Shown here piece after piece: positions 1 to 8,121 of a DNA stretch of 64,000 nt; position 1 is the first letter of the stretch; each line of letters starts with the position of its first letter. The notes beneath the pieces were generated by a model, which saw nothing but the letters and a program-made list of their open reading frames with translations, made no database searches and was not told the DNA's origin. The DNA is from Streptomyces griseoloalbus. Its GTDB lineage: Bacteria; Actinomycetota; Actinomycetes; Streptomycetales; Streptomycetaceae. The DNA lies in assembly GCA_014650015.1 (NCBI GenBank), contig BMUD01000008.1, positions 248,001 to 312,000 of the forward strand, read 5' to 3'. A program made the translations under genes and the position numbers.

Positions 1-2
1 TC

Positions 3-779
3 GCCGTCCGCTGGTGGGACTGGCTGACCTCCGCGCTCGGCGGCGACTTCGGCCGGTCCACCGTCATGCGCCAGCCGGTCGCGGAGGTCATCGGCGAACG
101 CCTGGTGTGGTCGGCGCTGCTGTGCGCCGTCGCGTTCGCCGTCGCCGTCCTGCTCGGCACGGTGCTCGGCGTGCTCGCGGCCCGCCGTCCCGGCTCGCTC
201 CTCGACCGCACGGTCACCTCCCTCGCGTACTCGCTGGAGGCGGCGCCGGTCTTCTGGATCGCCCTGCTCGCCATCTGGCTGTTCGCCCTGAACCTCGACG
301 TCCTCCCGGCCGGCGGCCTCACCGACACCGGCAGCGAACACGTCACCGCCGGACAGGTCGCGAGTCATCTGGTCCTGCCCGCCGGCGTCCTCGCCGTCTC
401 CCAACTGCCCTGGTTCACCCTCTACGTCCGTCAGGGCGTGGGCGACGCCCTCGCCGAGGACCCGGTGCGCGGGGCCAGGTCCCGCGGTCTGAGCGAACGC
501 ACCGTCCTGCTCGGCCACGCCCTGCGCTCCGGACTGCTGCCCGTCCTCACCCTGATCGGCTCCCGCGTCCCCGAACTCATCACCGGCGCCCTGCTGGTGG
601 AGAGCGTCTTCAGCTGGCCGGGCATCGCCGCGGCCACCGTGGAGGCGGCCACCGCCGTCGACTTCCCGCTGCTGGCCGCGCTGACCACCCTCGCCACCGC
701 CGCCGTACTCGCCGGAAACCTGCTCGCCGACCTGCTCTACGGACTGATCGACCCGAGGGTGAAGCTGAATGAGATGTGA
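3..779 (+). CDS. ABC importer permease (DppB/NikB type), 5' end missing
   Basis: Inner-membrane permease of an oligopeptide/nickel-type ABC importer. The reading frame is open from the window edge; the residues before the first internal Met (WWDWLTSALGGDFGRS) match the periplasmic-loop motif that normally lies well inside DppB/NikB, so the real start is upstream of the window. Several hydrophobic segments follow, and the EAA-type loop region is near 'RGARSRGLSERTVLLGHALR', typical of BPD_transp_1 permeases. It overlaps the next permease by 4 bases (GTGA), so the four transporter genes form one coupled operon. A substrate-binding protein gene is not visible and is presumably upstream. Substrate (peptide, nickel or another metal chelate) cannot be told from this sequence. 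Confidence 0.9.
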   Translation, partial: AVRWWDWLTSALGGDFGRSTVMRQPVAEVIGERLVWSALLCAVAFAVAVLLGTVLGVLAARRPGSLLDRTVTSLAYSLEAAPVFWIALLAIWLFALNLDVLPAGGLTDTGSEHVTAGQVASHLVLPAGVLAVSQLPWFTLYVRQGVGDALAEDPVRGARSRGLSERTVLLGHALRSGLLPVLTLIGSRVPELITGALLVESVFSWPGIAAATVEAATAVDFPLLAALTTLATAAVLAGNLLADLLYGLIDPRVKLNEM

Positions 780-1696
780 CTTTCATGGCTGACGGCACCG
801 TCGAGAAGGCGAACCCGGCCGAGCCCGCGGCGGCCCCGACGGCGTGGCGCTCGCACGGCACCGCCCGCCGCTCCACCCACACCCTCCGGCTGCGCGTCAG
901 TGCCGCCCTGGTCGCGGTGACCGTCCTCGCGGTCCTCCTCGTCCCCCCGCTGGTCCAGCTCGACCAGCAGGCCGTCGACCTGGCCGCCAAGCTCGAACCG
1001 CCCGGTTGGGCCCACCCCTTCGGCACCGACGACGTGGGCCGCGACCTGCTGCTGCGCTGCGTCTACGGCCTGCGGGTCTCCCTGCTCGTCGGCGTGGTGG
1101 CCGCGCTCACCGCCACCGTGATCGGCACCGCCGTCGGCGCCACCGCCGGCGCGCTCGGCGGCTGGGCCGACCGTGCGGTCATGCGCCTCGTCGACACCCT
1201 CGCCTCCGTCCCGCATCTGCTGCTCGGCGTCTTCATCGTCGCCATGTTCCGGCCGGGCGTATGGCCGGTGGTGGTCTCCGTCGGCCTCACCCACTGGCTG
1301 TCCACCGCCCGGATCGTCCGCGCCGAGGTGCTCTCGCTGCGCTCCCGCCCCCACATCGACGCGGCCGTCTCCGGCGGCGCCTCCCGGTGGCGGGTGACGG
1401 TACGGCACCTGCTGCCCGGCGTACTGCCCCAGGCCGGTCTCGCCGCCGTGCTGATGGTGCCGCACGCCATGTGGCACGAGTCGGCGCTGTCCTTCCTCGG
1501 CCTCGGCCTGCCCGCCCACACGGCCAGCCTGGGCACCCTCATCCAGAGCGCCCGCGGCTCCCTGCTCGCCGGACAGTGGTGGCCGACGCTCTTCCCCGGC
1601 CTCTTCCTGATCATCCCCACCCTCGCCCTCGCCGGTCTCGCCGGTGTCTGGCGGGAACGGATCAGTCCCCGCCGCCGATCGGAGCTCATGCTGTGA
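776..1696 (+). CDS. ABC importer permease (DppC/NikC type)
   Basis: Second membrane subunit, 306 aa, the usual length for DppC/NikC. A soluble N-terminal stretch is followed by a first membrane helix near residues 40-60, the family motif 'HPFGTDDVGRDLLLR' (the HPLGTDxxGRD motif typical of DppC), then the EAA loop with 'DAAVSGGASRWRV'. Start is the GTG at 776 that overlaps the previous stop; an ATG four codons in is also possible. It would heterodimerise with the upstream permease and be driven by the two ATPases encoded directly downstream (GTGA overlap at 1693). Confidence 0.93.
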   Translation: MTFMADGTVEKANPAEPAAAPTAWRSHGTARRSTHTLRLRVSAALVAVTVLAVLLVPPLVQLDQQAVDLAAKLEPPGWAHPFGTDDVGRDLLLRCVYGLRVSLLVGVVAALTATVIGTAVGATAGALGGWADRAVMRLVDTLASVPHLLLGVFIVAMFRPGVWPVVVSVGLTHWLSTARIVRAEVLSLRSRPHIDAAVSGGASRWRVTVRHLLPGVLPQAGLAAVLMVPHAMWHESALSFLGLGLPAHTASLGTLIQSARGSLLAGQWWPTLFPGLFLIIPTLALAGLAGVWRERISPRRRSELML

Positions 1697-2670
1697 CCGA
1701 GCGACCCCCCGTCCTGTCGGTACGCGGCCTGTCGGTGCGGTTCCTGCTGCCCGGCGGGCGCCGGATCGCCGCCGTCACCGACGCGCACTTCGACGTGGCG
1801 CCCGGCGAGTGCCTCGCCCTGATCGGCGAGAGCGGTTGCGGCAAGTCCGTCCTCGCCTCCGCCCTGCTCGGCCTGCTCCCGGCCAACGCCCAGACCGCCG
1901 GACGTGCCCTGCTCGGCGACCTCGACCTGCTCACCGCAGACGAACGCACCCTCGCCCGCACCGTACGGGGCCGCAGGATCGGCCTCGTCCCGCAGAGCCC
2001 CGCCGCCCACCTCACCCCCGTACGCACCATCCGCTCCCAACTGGAGGAGACGGTCGCCGAACTGAGGGGCGTACGGGGCCGGGCGGCCCTGCGCGAGGCC
2101 GCCGAACAGGCCGCCGAACGCGCCGCGTTCCCGCCGGACCACCTCGACCGCCACCCGCACGAACTCTCCGGCGGCCTCGCCCAGCGCGCCGCCACCGCCC
2201 TCGCCCTGGTCGGCGGGGCACCCCTGCTGCTCGCCGACGAACCCACCACCGGCCTGGACCGCGACCTGGTGGACCGCACCGTCGACGAACTGCGCCGCCA
2301 CGTCGACGCCGACGGCGACCGGGCGCTGCTGATGATCACCCACGACCTTGCGGCGGCCGAACGCGTCGCCGACCGGGTGGCGGTCATGTACGCGGGCCGG
2401 ATCGTCGAACTCGCCGACGCACAGGCCTTCTTCGGCGCCCAGGGCCCCCGCCACCCCTACAGCCGTGGCCTGCTGGAGGCACTTCCCGACCGGGCCTTCA
2501 CCCCCATTCCGGGACTGCCCCCCGAACTCGGCGACCTCCCCGACGGCTGTGCCTTCGCCCCCCGCTGCGAGCGGACCACCGGGGCGTGCACGACGCTCCC
2601 GCTCCTCACCGGGTCGGTCGCCTGCCACCACCCGGTCCCGGCCGTCACCTCGGAGGACATCCGTGCTTGA
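1693..2670 (+). CDS. ABC importer ATPase (DppD/NikD type)
   Basis: Cytoplasmic ATPase of the importer, 325 aa. Seen in order: Walker A GESGCGKS, Q-loop, signature LSGGLAQR, Walker B LLLADEPTTGLD, and H-loop in 'MITHDLAAAERVADRV'. The C-terminal tail has the oligopeptide/nickel-type domain with a cysteine-rich 'CAFAPRCERTTGACTT', which in this family may hold an Fe-S cluster. GTG start overlaps the permease stop (GTGA). The larger frame that runs through this gene from 844 is a shadow of the permease and was not used. Confidence 0.93.
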   Translation: MTERPPVLSVRGLSVRFLLPGGRRIAAVTDAHFDVAPGECLALIGESGCGKSVLASALLGLLPANAQTAGRALLGDLDLLTADERTLARTVRGRRIGLVPQSPAAHLTPVRTIRSQLEETVAELRGVRGRAALREAAEQAAERAAFPPDHLDRHPHELSGGLAQRAATALALVGGAPLLLADEPTTGLDRDLVDRTVDELRRHVDADGDRALLMITHDLAAAERVADRVAVMYAGRIVELADAQAFFGAQGPRHPYSRGLLEALPDRAFTPIPGLPPELGDLPDGCAFAPRCERTTGACTTLPLLTGSVACHHPVPAVTSEDIRA

Positions 2671-3367
2671 ACTGCGCGCCATCACCGCCGGCTACGACCG
2701 GCGCGCCCCCGCCGTACGCGACGCCTCCCTCACCGTCGCCCCCGGCGAGGCCGTCGGCCTGCTCGGCCCCAGCGGCTGCGGCAAGTCCACCCTCGCGAGG
2801 GTCGCCGCCCTCCTGCACCGCCCCGACGCCGGAACCCTCCTCCTCGACGGCACCCCCGTACGCCGCTGGCGCCACCGCGCCCCGCGCGAGAAGCGCACCG
2901 CCTTCGGCGTCGTCTTCCAGCAGCCCCGCCTCTCCGCCGACCCACGGCTGCGTCTCACCGACCTGATCGCCGAACCCCTGCGCGCGACGGGCCGGCGCGA
3001 GGCCGTGCCGGAACGCGTGGCCGAGCTGGCCGGAACCGTCGGCCTGACCCCCGACCTGCTCACCCGCCGCCCCCACGAGGTCAGCGACGGCCAGCTCCAG
3101 CGCGCCTGCCTCGCCCGCGCGCTGGTGCTGCGCCCCCGCTGGCTGATCTGCGACGAGATGACCGCCATGCTGGACGCCTCCACCACGGCCGCGCTGGTCG
3201 CGGTCGTCGAGGACTATCGCGCGTCGACGGGCGCGGGCCTGCTGGCCGTGGGCCACGACCAGACCCTGCTGCACCGCTGGTGCGACCGCACGGTCCACTG
3301 GGACACGGTGACGTCCGCGCCGACGGGGGCGGCTCGTCCTCAGCCGAAGCGGATGTCGCGCCCCTGA
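2663..3367 (+). CDS. ABC importer ATPase (DppF/NikE type)
   Basis: Second ATPase of the heterodimer, 234 aa, closer in size to NikE than to the longer DppF. Walker A is GPSGCGKST; Walker B is LICDEMTAMLD. The signature motif reads VSDGQLQR, an Asp replacing the first Gly of LSGGQ, as is common in the NikE/DppF half. It lacks the C-terminal oligopeptide domain present in its partner. The GTG at 2663 lies 8 bases inside the previous gene, indicating translational coupling. Its 3' end overlaps by 28 bases the 3' end of the broken gene on the opposite strand. Confidence 0.9.
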   Translation: MLELRAITAGYDRRAPAVRDASLTVAPGEAVGLLGPSGCGKSTLARVAALLHRPDAGTLLLDGTPVRRWRHRAPREKRTAFGVVFQQPRLSADPRLRLTDLIAEPLRATGRREAVPERVAELAGTVGLTPDLLTRRPHEVSDGQLQRACLARALVLRPRWLICDEMTAMLDASTTAALVAVVEDYRASTGAGLLAVGHDQTLLHRWCDRTVHWDTVTSAPTGAARPQPKRMSRP

Positions 3368-3734
3368 ATGACGGTGGAGTTGTCCCCGGCCGTCGCCGTC
3401 GACACCGTGCCGGGGCCCGACGGACCGTTGCGGTGCGGCAGCAACGGAGCCAGCTCCTGGTCCGGCGCGCGTCGCAGCTCCCGTGCCGGCTCCGGCTGGT
3501 CGCGGACCAGCCGCTGGAGCTTGCGCTGCCAGTCCTGGGCGAGCCCGTACTCGGCATCGCGTCGTCGGCCTCGCGCGCCGTCAGCACCTCCTCGCGCACC
3601 TCGGCCGGTTCCGCCTCGACGGCCGGGACCCGCTCGGGGTGCACACGCCGCCCCAACTCGACCGCCGAGGTACGCGCCTGCTGCCACGCATCGGTCGCCA
3701 TCGCGCCCACCAGGGCGGTACCGGCGGCCAGCAC
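3340..3734 (-). pseudogene. Frameshifted Streptomyces small helical protein gene
   Basis: The N-terminal half (minus frame from the GTG at 3734: 'ALVGAMATDAWQQARTSAVE', then 'RVHPERVPAVEAEPAEVREE') and the C-terminal half ('DWQRKLQRLVRDQPEPAREL' to 'DNSTVIQGRDIRFG') belong, from memory, to one family of roughly 130-residue proteins in Streptomyces, but they lie in different frames. The frames meet at about 3550-3560, where one base seems to be missing after 'AREADDA'. The start is also unclear: a GGAGG lies about 14 bases before the GTG. Function is unknown. It could be a real decayed gene or a sequencing indel. Confidence 0.7.
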
Positions 3735-3840
3735 CAGTGGATCCGCATCGCCTCCATGTGTCAGCGGGCGGCCGGACCGGCGGCCACCGGTACCTCGTCC
3801 TCGGCCTCGGCACGGGACGGGCCGCCGACCTCGATGTGCC

Positions 3841-3894
3841 GGCCGCCCGACGGACGCCGGCCGCCCGACGGACGCCGGCCGCCCGACGGACGCC
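3841..3894. repeat. Three perfect tandem copies of an 18-bp unit
   Basis: The unit GGCCGCCCGACGGACGCC occurs three times head to tail at 3841, 3859 and 3877, with a degenerate fourth copy starting at 3895. It lies downstream of the lipoprotein gene (on the minus strand), between that gene's stop and the broken small-protein gene. Confidence 0.9.
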
Positions 3895-3899
3895 GGGCG

Positions 3900-5024
3900 T
3901 CAGACCTGCGGAGCCTGCGAAGATGTCTCGTCCAGGAACGCCTCGTCCGGTGCGCCGCCGAGGAAGCCCTCCAGGAGTTCGTCGATGCGCACCTCGGTGG
4001 CTCCCGCCGGAGCCGTGGCCTTCTCGCCCTTGCCCATGCGCAGCACCAGCGCGAACTTCTTGACCTTCGCGTTCTCCGCGAGCTTGGCAAGGTCCAGGGA
4101 CACCTCGGTCAGCTCGCCGTTCTTCAGCGTGAAGTCGGCCGTGACCTTCTCGTTCGGTGCGTCCTTGAAGTCCTTGGCCGTCGGCAGCTCGGCTCCCGTC
4201 GGCAGTTCGTCCGCCAGCGGGCGGAGCTCGTCGAACAGCTCGGTCAGCAGCGTGCGGAAGGGAGCCGTGGCCTTGATGTGCTCGGTGCCGTCGGACCCGC
4301 CGGAGGTCGCGAAGTCGACCTCCTGGGCGATGACCTGCCGAAGCGCCTTGGTGATCTTCTTCTGCGTCTTGGCGTCGAGCGTGGGCTCCGCGGCGGGCTC
4401 CTCCTCCCCGGCCGCAGGCGCCCCAGCCGGCCCCCCGCCGGCCTCCTTCAGCTCCTTCGTCGAGACCTTGATCCATTCGCCGCCGAGAAGCTTCTTGAAC
4501 GCCCCGGCGCTGTCGGGCAGTTCGTCGGCGGACGGCATGGGGGCGCCCGCCACCTGCCCGATCGCGTCCACGTCGGCGCGGACGTAGGTGTAGTCGCCGA
4601 CCAGCCGGTACTCGATCAGATCACCGTCGGGGCCGCTGACCTTCATCGCCATGGCGCTGAAGTCCTTCTCGCCCGACTTCTCGAGCGGCTTCTCGGACTG
4701 CACGGAGAAGGAGATCCGGGTGCCGCTGAGCAGCTCGGCGATCTCGTCGGACATCTTCTCGTCGGACTCCGCCTGGGCGTCCATGGCCTTCAGCGTCGCG
4801 GCGTCGGTGTCCAGGTCCAGCTCGAAGGAGAGCGAGTTCTCCTTCCCGAGCTGGTCGAAGGCCCGGTCGAGCTTCTGGCCGGCGGACAGGTTCTCCACGG
4901 TGCCGCAGGCGGCGGAGCCTGCCAGGACCGCGGTGGCGATGGCGGTGGCGGTGAGGGTCTTGCGTATGGCGGGAATGACGGTCTCCTCGTAAATGCGACC
5001 AGAGCGGTCGCTGAAGAGACCCAT
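3900..5024 (-). CDS. Secreted lipoprotein, LppX/LprG-like or hypothetical
   Basis: Predicted membrane-anchored lipoprotein. A signal segment 'KTLTATAIATAVLAGSAAC' ends in a lipobox-like Cys, then a highly charged mature domain of about 335 residues with Lys/Asp/Glu-rich helices and a Pro/Ala/Glu linker near the middle. The overall pattern resembles the Streptomyces lipoproteins related to LppX_LprAFG, which in mycobacteria bind lipids; this link is inferred. Start is uncertain. The listed ATG (5024) gives 374 aa with an unusually long n-region and no ribosome site, whereas an ATT at 4976 sits 6 bases after a perfect GAGGAG and gives 358 aa with a normal signal peptide. Confidence 0.75.
   Translation of the reverse strand: MGLFSDRSGRIYEETVIPAIRKTLTATAIATAVLAGSAACGTVENLSAGQKLDRAFDQLGKENSLSFELDLDTDAATLKAMDAQAESDEKMSDEIAELLSGTRISFSVQSEKPLEKSGEKDFSAMAMKVSGPDGDLIEYRLVGDYTYVRADVDAIGQVAGAPMPSADELPDSAGAFKKLLGGEWIKVSTKELKEAGGGPAGAPAAGEEEPAAEPTLDAKTQKKITKALRQVIAQEVDFATSGGSDGTEHIKATAPFRTLLTELFDELRPLADELPTGAELPTAKDFKDAPNEKVTADFTLKNGELTEVSLDLAKLAENAKVKKFALVLRMGKGEKATAPAGATEVRIDELLEGFLGGAPDEAFLDETSSQAPQV
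4974..4988 (-). promoter_or_regulatory. Strong ribosome site in front of an ATT codon
   Basis: On the minus strand GAGGAG (4988-4983) is followed after 6 bases by ATT (4976-4974) in frame with the lipoprotein. No ATG, GTG or TTG lies at the proper distance. Either ATT is the true start, or a base change has removed a normal one. Confidence 0.5.
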
Positions 5025-5253
5025 CAACACGCCAAACGGTTGTACGCCGCACCAGGACCGGTCGGAGCACCCGGCCCCGCATGACCTACCCCCCGCCCCG
5101 AGGCTGAGCCGAGCAACAGCGCACCGGACACGGCTGTCGCGGCGGCGAGGAGCGGCGCGCGGCCCGGCCGGCGGCGAGGACGGCCGGCGACGCCATCGGC
5201 GCGGTGGCGGCGGTGGAGTACTTCCGGGCCGTGGCCCGAACGCCTTCGCTCGC

Positions 5254-5943
5254 TCACCAGCTGGGCTTCGCGACGTTGCCGTACGCCCAGCTGGAGCCCT
5301 TCGACATCTCGAAGTGCAGATGCGGCCCGGTGGAGTTGCCCGTGGTGCCGACCTTGCCGAGCTGCTGTCCGGCGGTGACCCGCTGGCCCGTCCTGACCTG
5401 GCGCTCCGAGAGGTGGCAGTAGGTGTAGACGTGGCCGTTGTCCGCGGCCAGCCCGATCCACTGGCCGTACGCGCCGCCCTTGCCGTTCGACCATGCGATC
5501 TTTCCGCCGCGTACGGCGACCACGGGGTCACCGGAGCCGGCGGCGAAGTCCTGACCGGTGTGCCGGCCGACACCGTCAGGCCGCCACGCGTAATTGCCGC
5601 GCTGGAAGAACCCGAACGTGACCTTGTGGCCGGGCACGGGCGACGGCACACGTCCCTTGCCGGGGCGCGGAGCGGGGGCGTGCCCGACCGCGCCCTTGCA
5701 GTCCACCGTGAAGCCGGAGAGGCGGCCGAGGGTGGTCAGGGAGGTGCAGCCGGGGACGCCGTCGGCATCGGATCCCTTGAATCCCTGGGCGAGTTGCTCG
5801 GCGCGGTAGGCGGCGCGGGTCTGCGCACCGAAGTGGCCGGTGGCGCCGTCGGGGATCTTGCGGCCCCGCTTGATGAGGGCCTTCTGGACGATGCGTACGT
5901 CCTCGTTCCGCTTTCCGAACCGCACGTTGGACAGAGCGACCAT
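5254..5943 (-). CDS. Peptidoglycan-binding M23 metallopeptidase
   Basis: Murein hydrolase-like protein of 229 aa. N-terminal residues about 1-75 form a peptidoglycan-binding domain ('RNEDVRIVQKALIKRG' to 'SLTTLGRLSGFTVDC'). Residues about 105-225 form the LytM/M23 domain with the zinc motifs HTGQD and HLHFE plus 'YTYCHLSE', so it should be an active Zn endopeptidase that cuts peptide cross-links. The start has a good GGGAGGA at the proper distance. No signal peptide or membrane segment is present, which is odd for a wall hydrolase; phage endolysins share this layout. Confidence 0.88.
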   Translation of the reverse strand: MVALSNVRFGKRNEDVRIVQKALIKRGRKIPDGATGHFGAQTRAAYRAEQLAQGFKGSDADGVPGCTSLTTLGRLSGFTVDCKGAVGHAPAPRPGKGRVPSPVPGHKVTFGFFQRGNYAWRPDGVGRHTGQDFAAGSGDPVVAVRGGKIAWSNGKGGAYGQWIGLAADNGHVYTYCHLSERQVRTGQRVTAGQQLGKVGTTGNSTGPHLHFEMSKGSSWAYGNVAKPSW

Positions 5944-6269
5944 GGCGGTCCTCCCTACTGTGCTGTCCCGGGGCGCTTCCGGGCTGCCCGAACCGACCGG
6001 GGCGATCCGTCACCCGCCTTCGACGGTACGGGAGCGGTGTCAGCGCGGCGTCACTCCGGCGTCATCGCGGGGCGCGCGTGCCACGGCCGGGGTGCCCGGC
6101 GTGACCAAGGGGCTGAAAATGGTGCCAGAACGTCTCGTCGGGAGGATCGCGGCGTCCGGCGGGAGCCGCACCGGAAGTCCGAGTACCCGCGCCGTCGATG
6201 GGGGGCGAGAGCCCACGTGTTTCCGGCCCGGCACCGGCGCCACCGACCTCGGCGGTCCCCACACCCGCC
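5944..6269. other. Gap without a supported gene
   Basis: About 330 bases. It should hold the promoter of the M23 peptidase gene (minus strand). The open frames here have poor codon use or overlap neighbours, and I see no clear gene, RNA or terminator. Confidence 0.5.
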
Positions 6270-6617
6270 TCAGCACACGGTGTGCGGGTTGAGGAGGTCG
6301 CGCAGGAACGACTCCGGGTTGGGAATCAGGTCCGCGACTGTGCCGAGGTCCATGCCCGGCACCAGCGCGACGGGCAGGGACAGCGGGCCGAGCACGAGCG
6401 GAGCCAGGAGCTGCCAGTTCTCCATGTGCTGGACGCTGCGCAGCAGTTCCCGCAGCGTCTCGCGCCAGTCCACGGCGGGAACCTGCGCGGGCACGGGGAA
6501 GTTGACCAGATGGCCTCGCTTGCCGCCTGCGGTGGGCATACGAGCGAGACCCGCCAGTGTGGACACGGCCGGTGGGGTGATCGAGTGGCCGCAGGCCGAA
6601 GTGGCGAGTGCCGACAT
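6270..6617 (-). CDS. Small hypothetical protein
   Basis: Possible 115-aa protein. It has an Ala/Pro-rich start and a Leu/Pro-rich middle with a hydrophobic stretch near 'LLAPLVLGPLSLPVALVPG'. The ATG at 6617 has only a weak ribosome site. Codon third positions are mostly G/C in this frame, which argues for coding, but I recognise no family and no coupling to neighbours. Confidence 0.4.
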   Translation of the reverse strand: MSALATSACGHSITPPAVSTLAGLARMPTAGGKRGHLVNFPVPAQVPAVDWRETLRELLRSVQHMENWQLLAPLVLGPLSLPVALVPGMDLGTVADLIPNPESFLRDLLNPHTVC

Positions 6618-7041
6618 ACCTGACTAGGCTGATGAATTGCAGCAAACGTACATATCCGGACCTGCGCTGCGGTGGCGGAATCGAGACGCGCGCGGTGTTC
6701 GCCGACGCCGATCCGTCGATTCCCGCACGCGGCGAACACCGGCAGTACATGCGCGGTGACCTCGAAGTGAACGGGCAGCCCGCGCGCTTCCTCACCGTGG
6801 AGAACGGGGTCGCGACGCCCCGTCAGATGCGATCCCGGCCGGCCCGGGCTCCGCCGGCGACCATCATCGAGTACGGCCGGGCCGCGTCCGACCCGGCCAA
6901 CCGGTTCCACGCCGACCTGGTCACGGGCAGCGCGACGTCCCCGTCGGAATCGGCCACCTCAGCCGATCGACGTGCGCGACGGCGGAATTCTCCTGTCACC
7001 CGTGAACGGACCGTCGAGCCACAGCAGAAGGAGCACCGGTC
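6618..7041. other. Gap upstream of the WD40 operon
   Basis: About 420 bases. A plus-strand open frame through it (encoding for example 'GDLEVNGQPARFLTVENGV') looks partly coding but has no good start or ribosome site and fades into Arg-rich sequence, so it may be a gene remnant. The region must also hold the promoter of the operon that starts at 7042. Confidence 0.4.
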
Positions 7042-8115
7042 ATGAGCGAGCCCGGTACCGTGGTACTGCCCCTCCAACGGGAGGGCTCGGTCCAGGCGGT
7101 CGCCTTCAGCCCCGACAACAAGCGCTTCGCCAGCGGCGGCAGCGACACCCGTCTCAGGGTGCGCCCGGTGGGCATCGGGGCGCCGCCGCTGGAAGTGACG
7201 GTCGACGGGTCCGTGACCGGCATCGCCTTCAGCCCGGACGGCAGCGAGATCGCCGTCGCCGACTTCGAGCAGGTGTTCCTGCGGGACAGCACCACCGGCA
7301 CGGCCGTCTGGCAAGGGCCGCTCGCCCCGGGCAACTCGGTGAACAGCGTGCGGTTCGCCCCGGACGGGCGGGTCGTCGCGGCCACCGACACCCTGATCGC
7401 CGTACTCGATCGGACCTCCGGGGAGACCAAGCGGCGGATCACCGTCGACCCGCCGCTGATCGCCGACGTGGACCTGAGCCGGGACGGCACCCGGATCGCG
7501 GTGGCCGTCGACGAACGGCACGGCGGGAACCACCGGCACGCCGGATCCGCCCGGGTGTACGAGCTGGCCGCCGGCACCGAGATCGGACGGCTCACCCCGG
7601 ACGACGCCGTCTTCGCCGTCGCGTTCAGCCCCGACGGGAGCCAGGTGGTGTGCTGTGCCGCGGACGACACCACCCGGATGTTCGAGGCGCAGGGCGGGCA
7701 ACAGGTGTGGCCCACTCCGGAAGACGTCGATGACCAGGTCACCGCCCCGAACTGCCTGGCGTTCGACCCCAAGGGCAACTGGACCGTGGTCGGCGGCTCC
7801 GACGGGTTCGCCCGAGTCCTGGACGCCGACATCGGCCTCGAGAAGGGCCGGGCACCCAAACTGAAGCCCGGCGACCCGGCTGACGCGAGCTTCGGAGCCG
7901 TCACGCAGGTCGCGTTCCACCCCAACGGCAAGCTCGCGGCCAGCGCCTCCATCGACAACGTCGTACGGCTGTTCAACGTCACCGGCGGCGAGCTGTACAC
8001 CGTGCCCACCGACGAGGTGCTGGCGCTGCGGTTCAGCCCGAACGGCCGCTGGCTGGGCGTCGGCACCATGAACGGCCCCATGGTGATCGACAACGGCGAA
8101 GCCAACCAGGGGTGA
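7042..8115 (+). CDS. WD40 repeat (beta-propeller) protein
   Basis: A 357-aa protein made almost entirely of WD40-type repeats. The strand pair 'VAFSPD(G/N)' recurs (for example 'VQAVAFSPDNKRFASGGSDT', 'VTGIAFSPDGSEIAV', 'VFAVAFSPDGSQVVC', 'VTQVAFHPNGKLAA'), consistent with one seven-bladed propeller. Such propellers act as protein-docking platforms and have no enzyme activity of their own. No signal peptide or kinase domain is attached. A good AAGGAG lies before the ATG. It is the first gene of an operon with three large proteins (6-base gap to the next), so it probably scaffolds or caps a complex with them. Confidence 0.88.
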   Translation: MSEPGTVVLPLQREGSVQAVAFSPDNKRFASGGSDTRLRVRPVGIGAPPLEVTVDGSVTGIAFSPDGSEIAVADFEQVFLRDSTTGTAVWQGPLAPGNSVNSVRFAPDGRVVAATDTLIAVLDRTSGETKRRITVDPPLIADVDLSRDGTRIAVAVDERHGGNHRHAGSARVYELAAGTEIGRLTPDDAVFAVAFSPDGSQVVCCAADDTTRMFEAQGGQQVWPTPEDVDDQVTAPNCLAFDPKGNWTVVGGSDGFARVLDADIGLEKGRAPKLKPGDPADASFGAVTQVAFHPNGKLAASASIDNVVRLFNVTGGELYTVPTDEVLALRFSPNGRWLGVGTMNGPMVIDNGEANQG

Positions 8116-8121
8116 GCCCTC

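Noticed and set aside
3841-3894. CRISPR-like repeat
   Set aside because: Repeats are directly abutting 18-bp units without spacers; no cas genes anywhere in the window.
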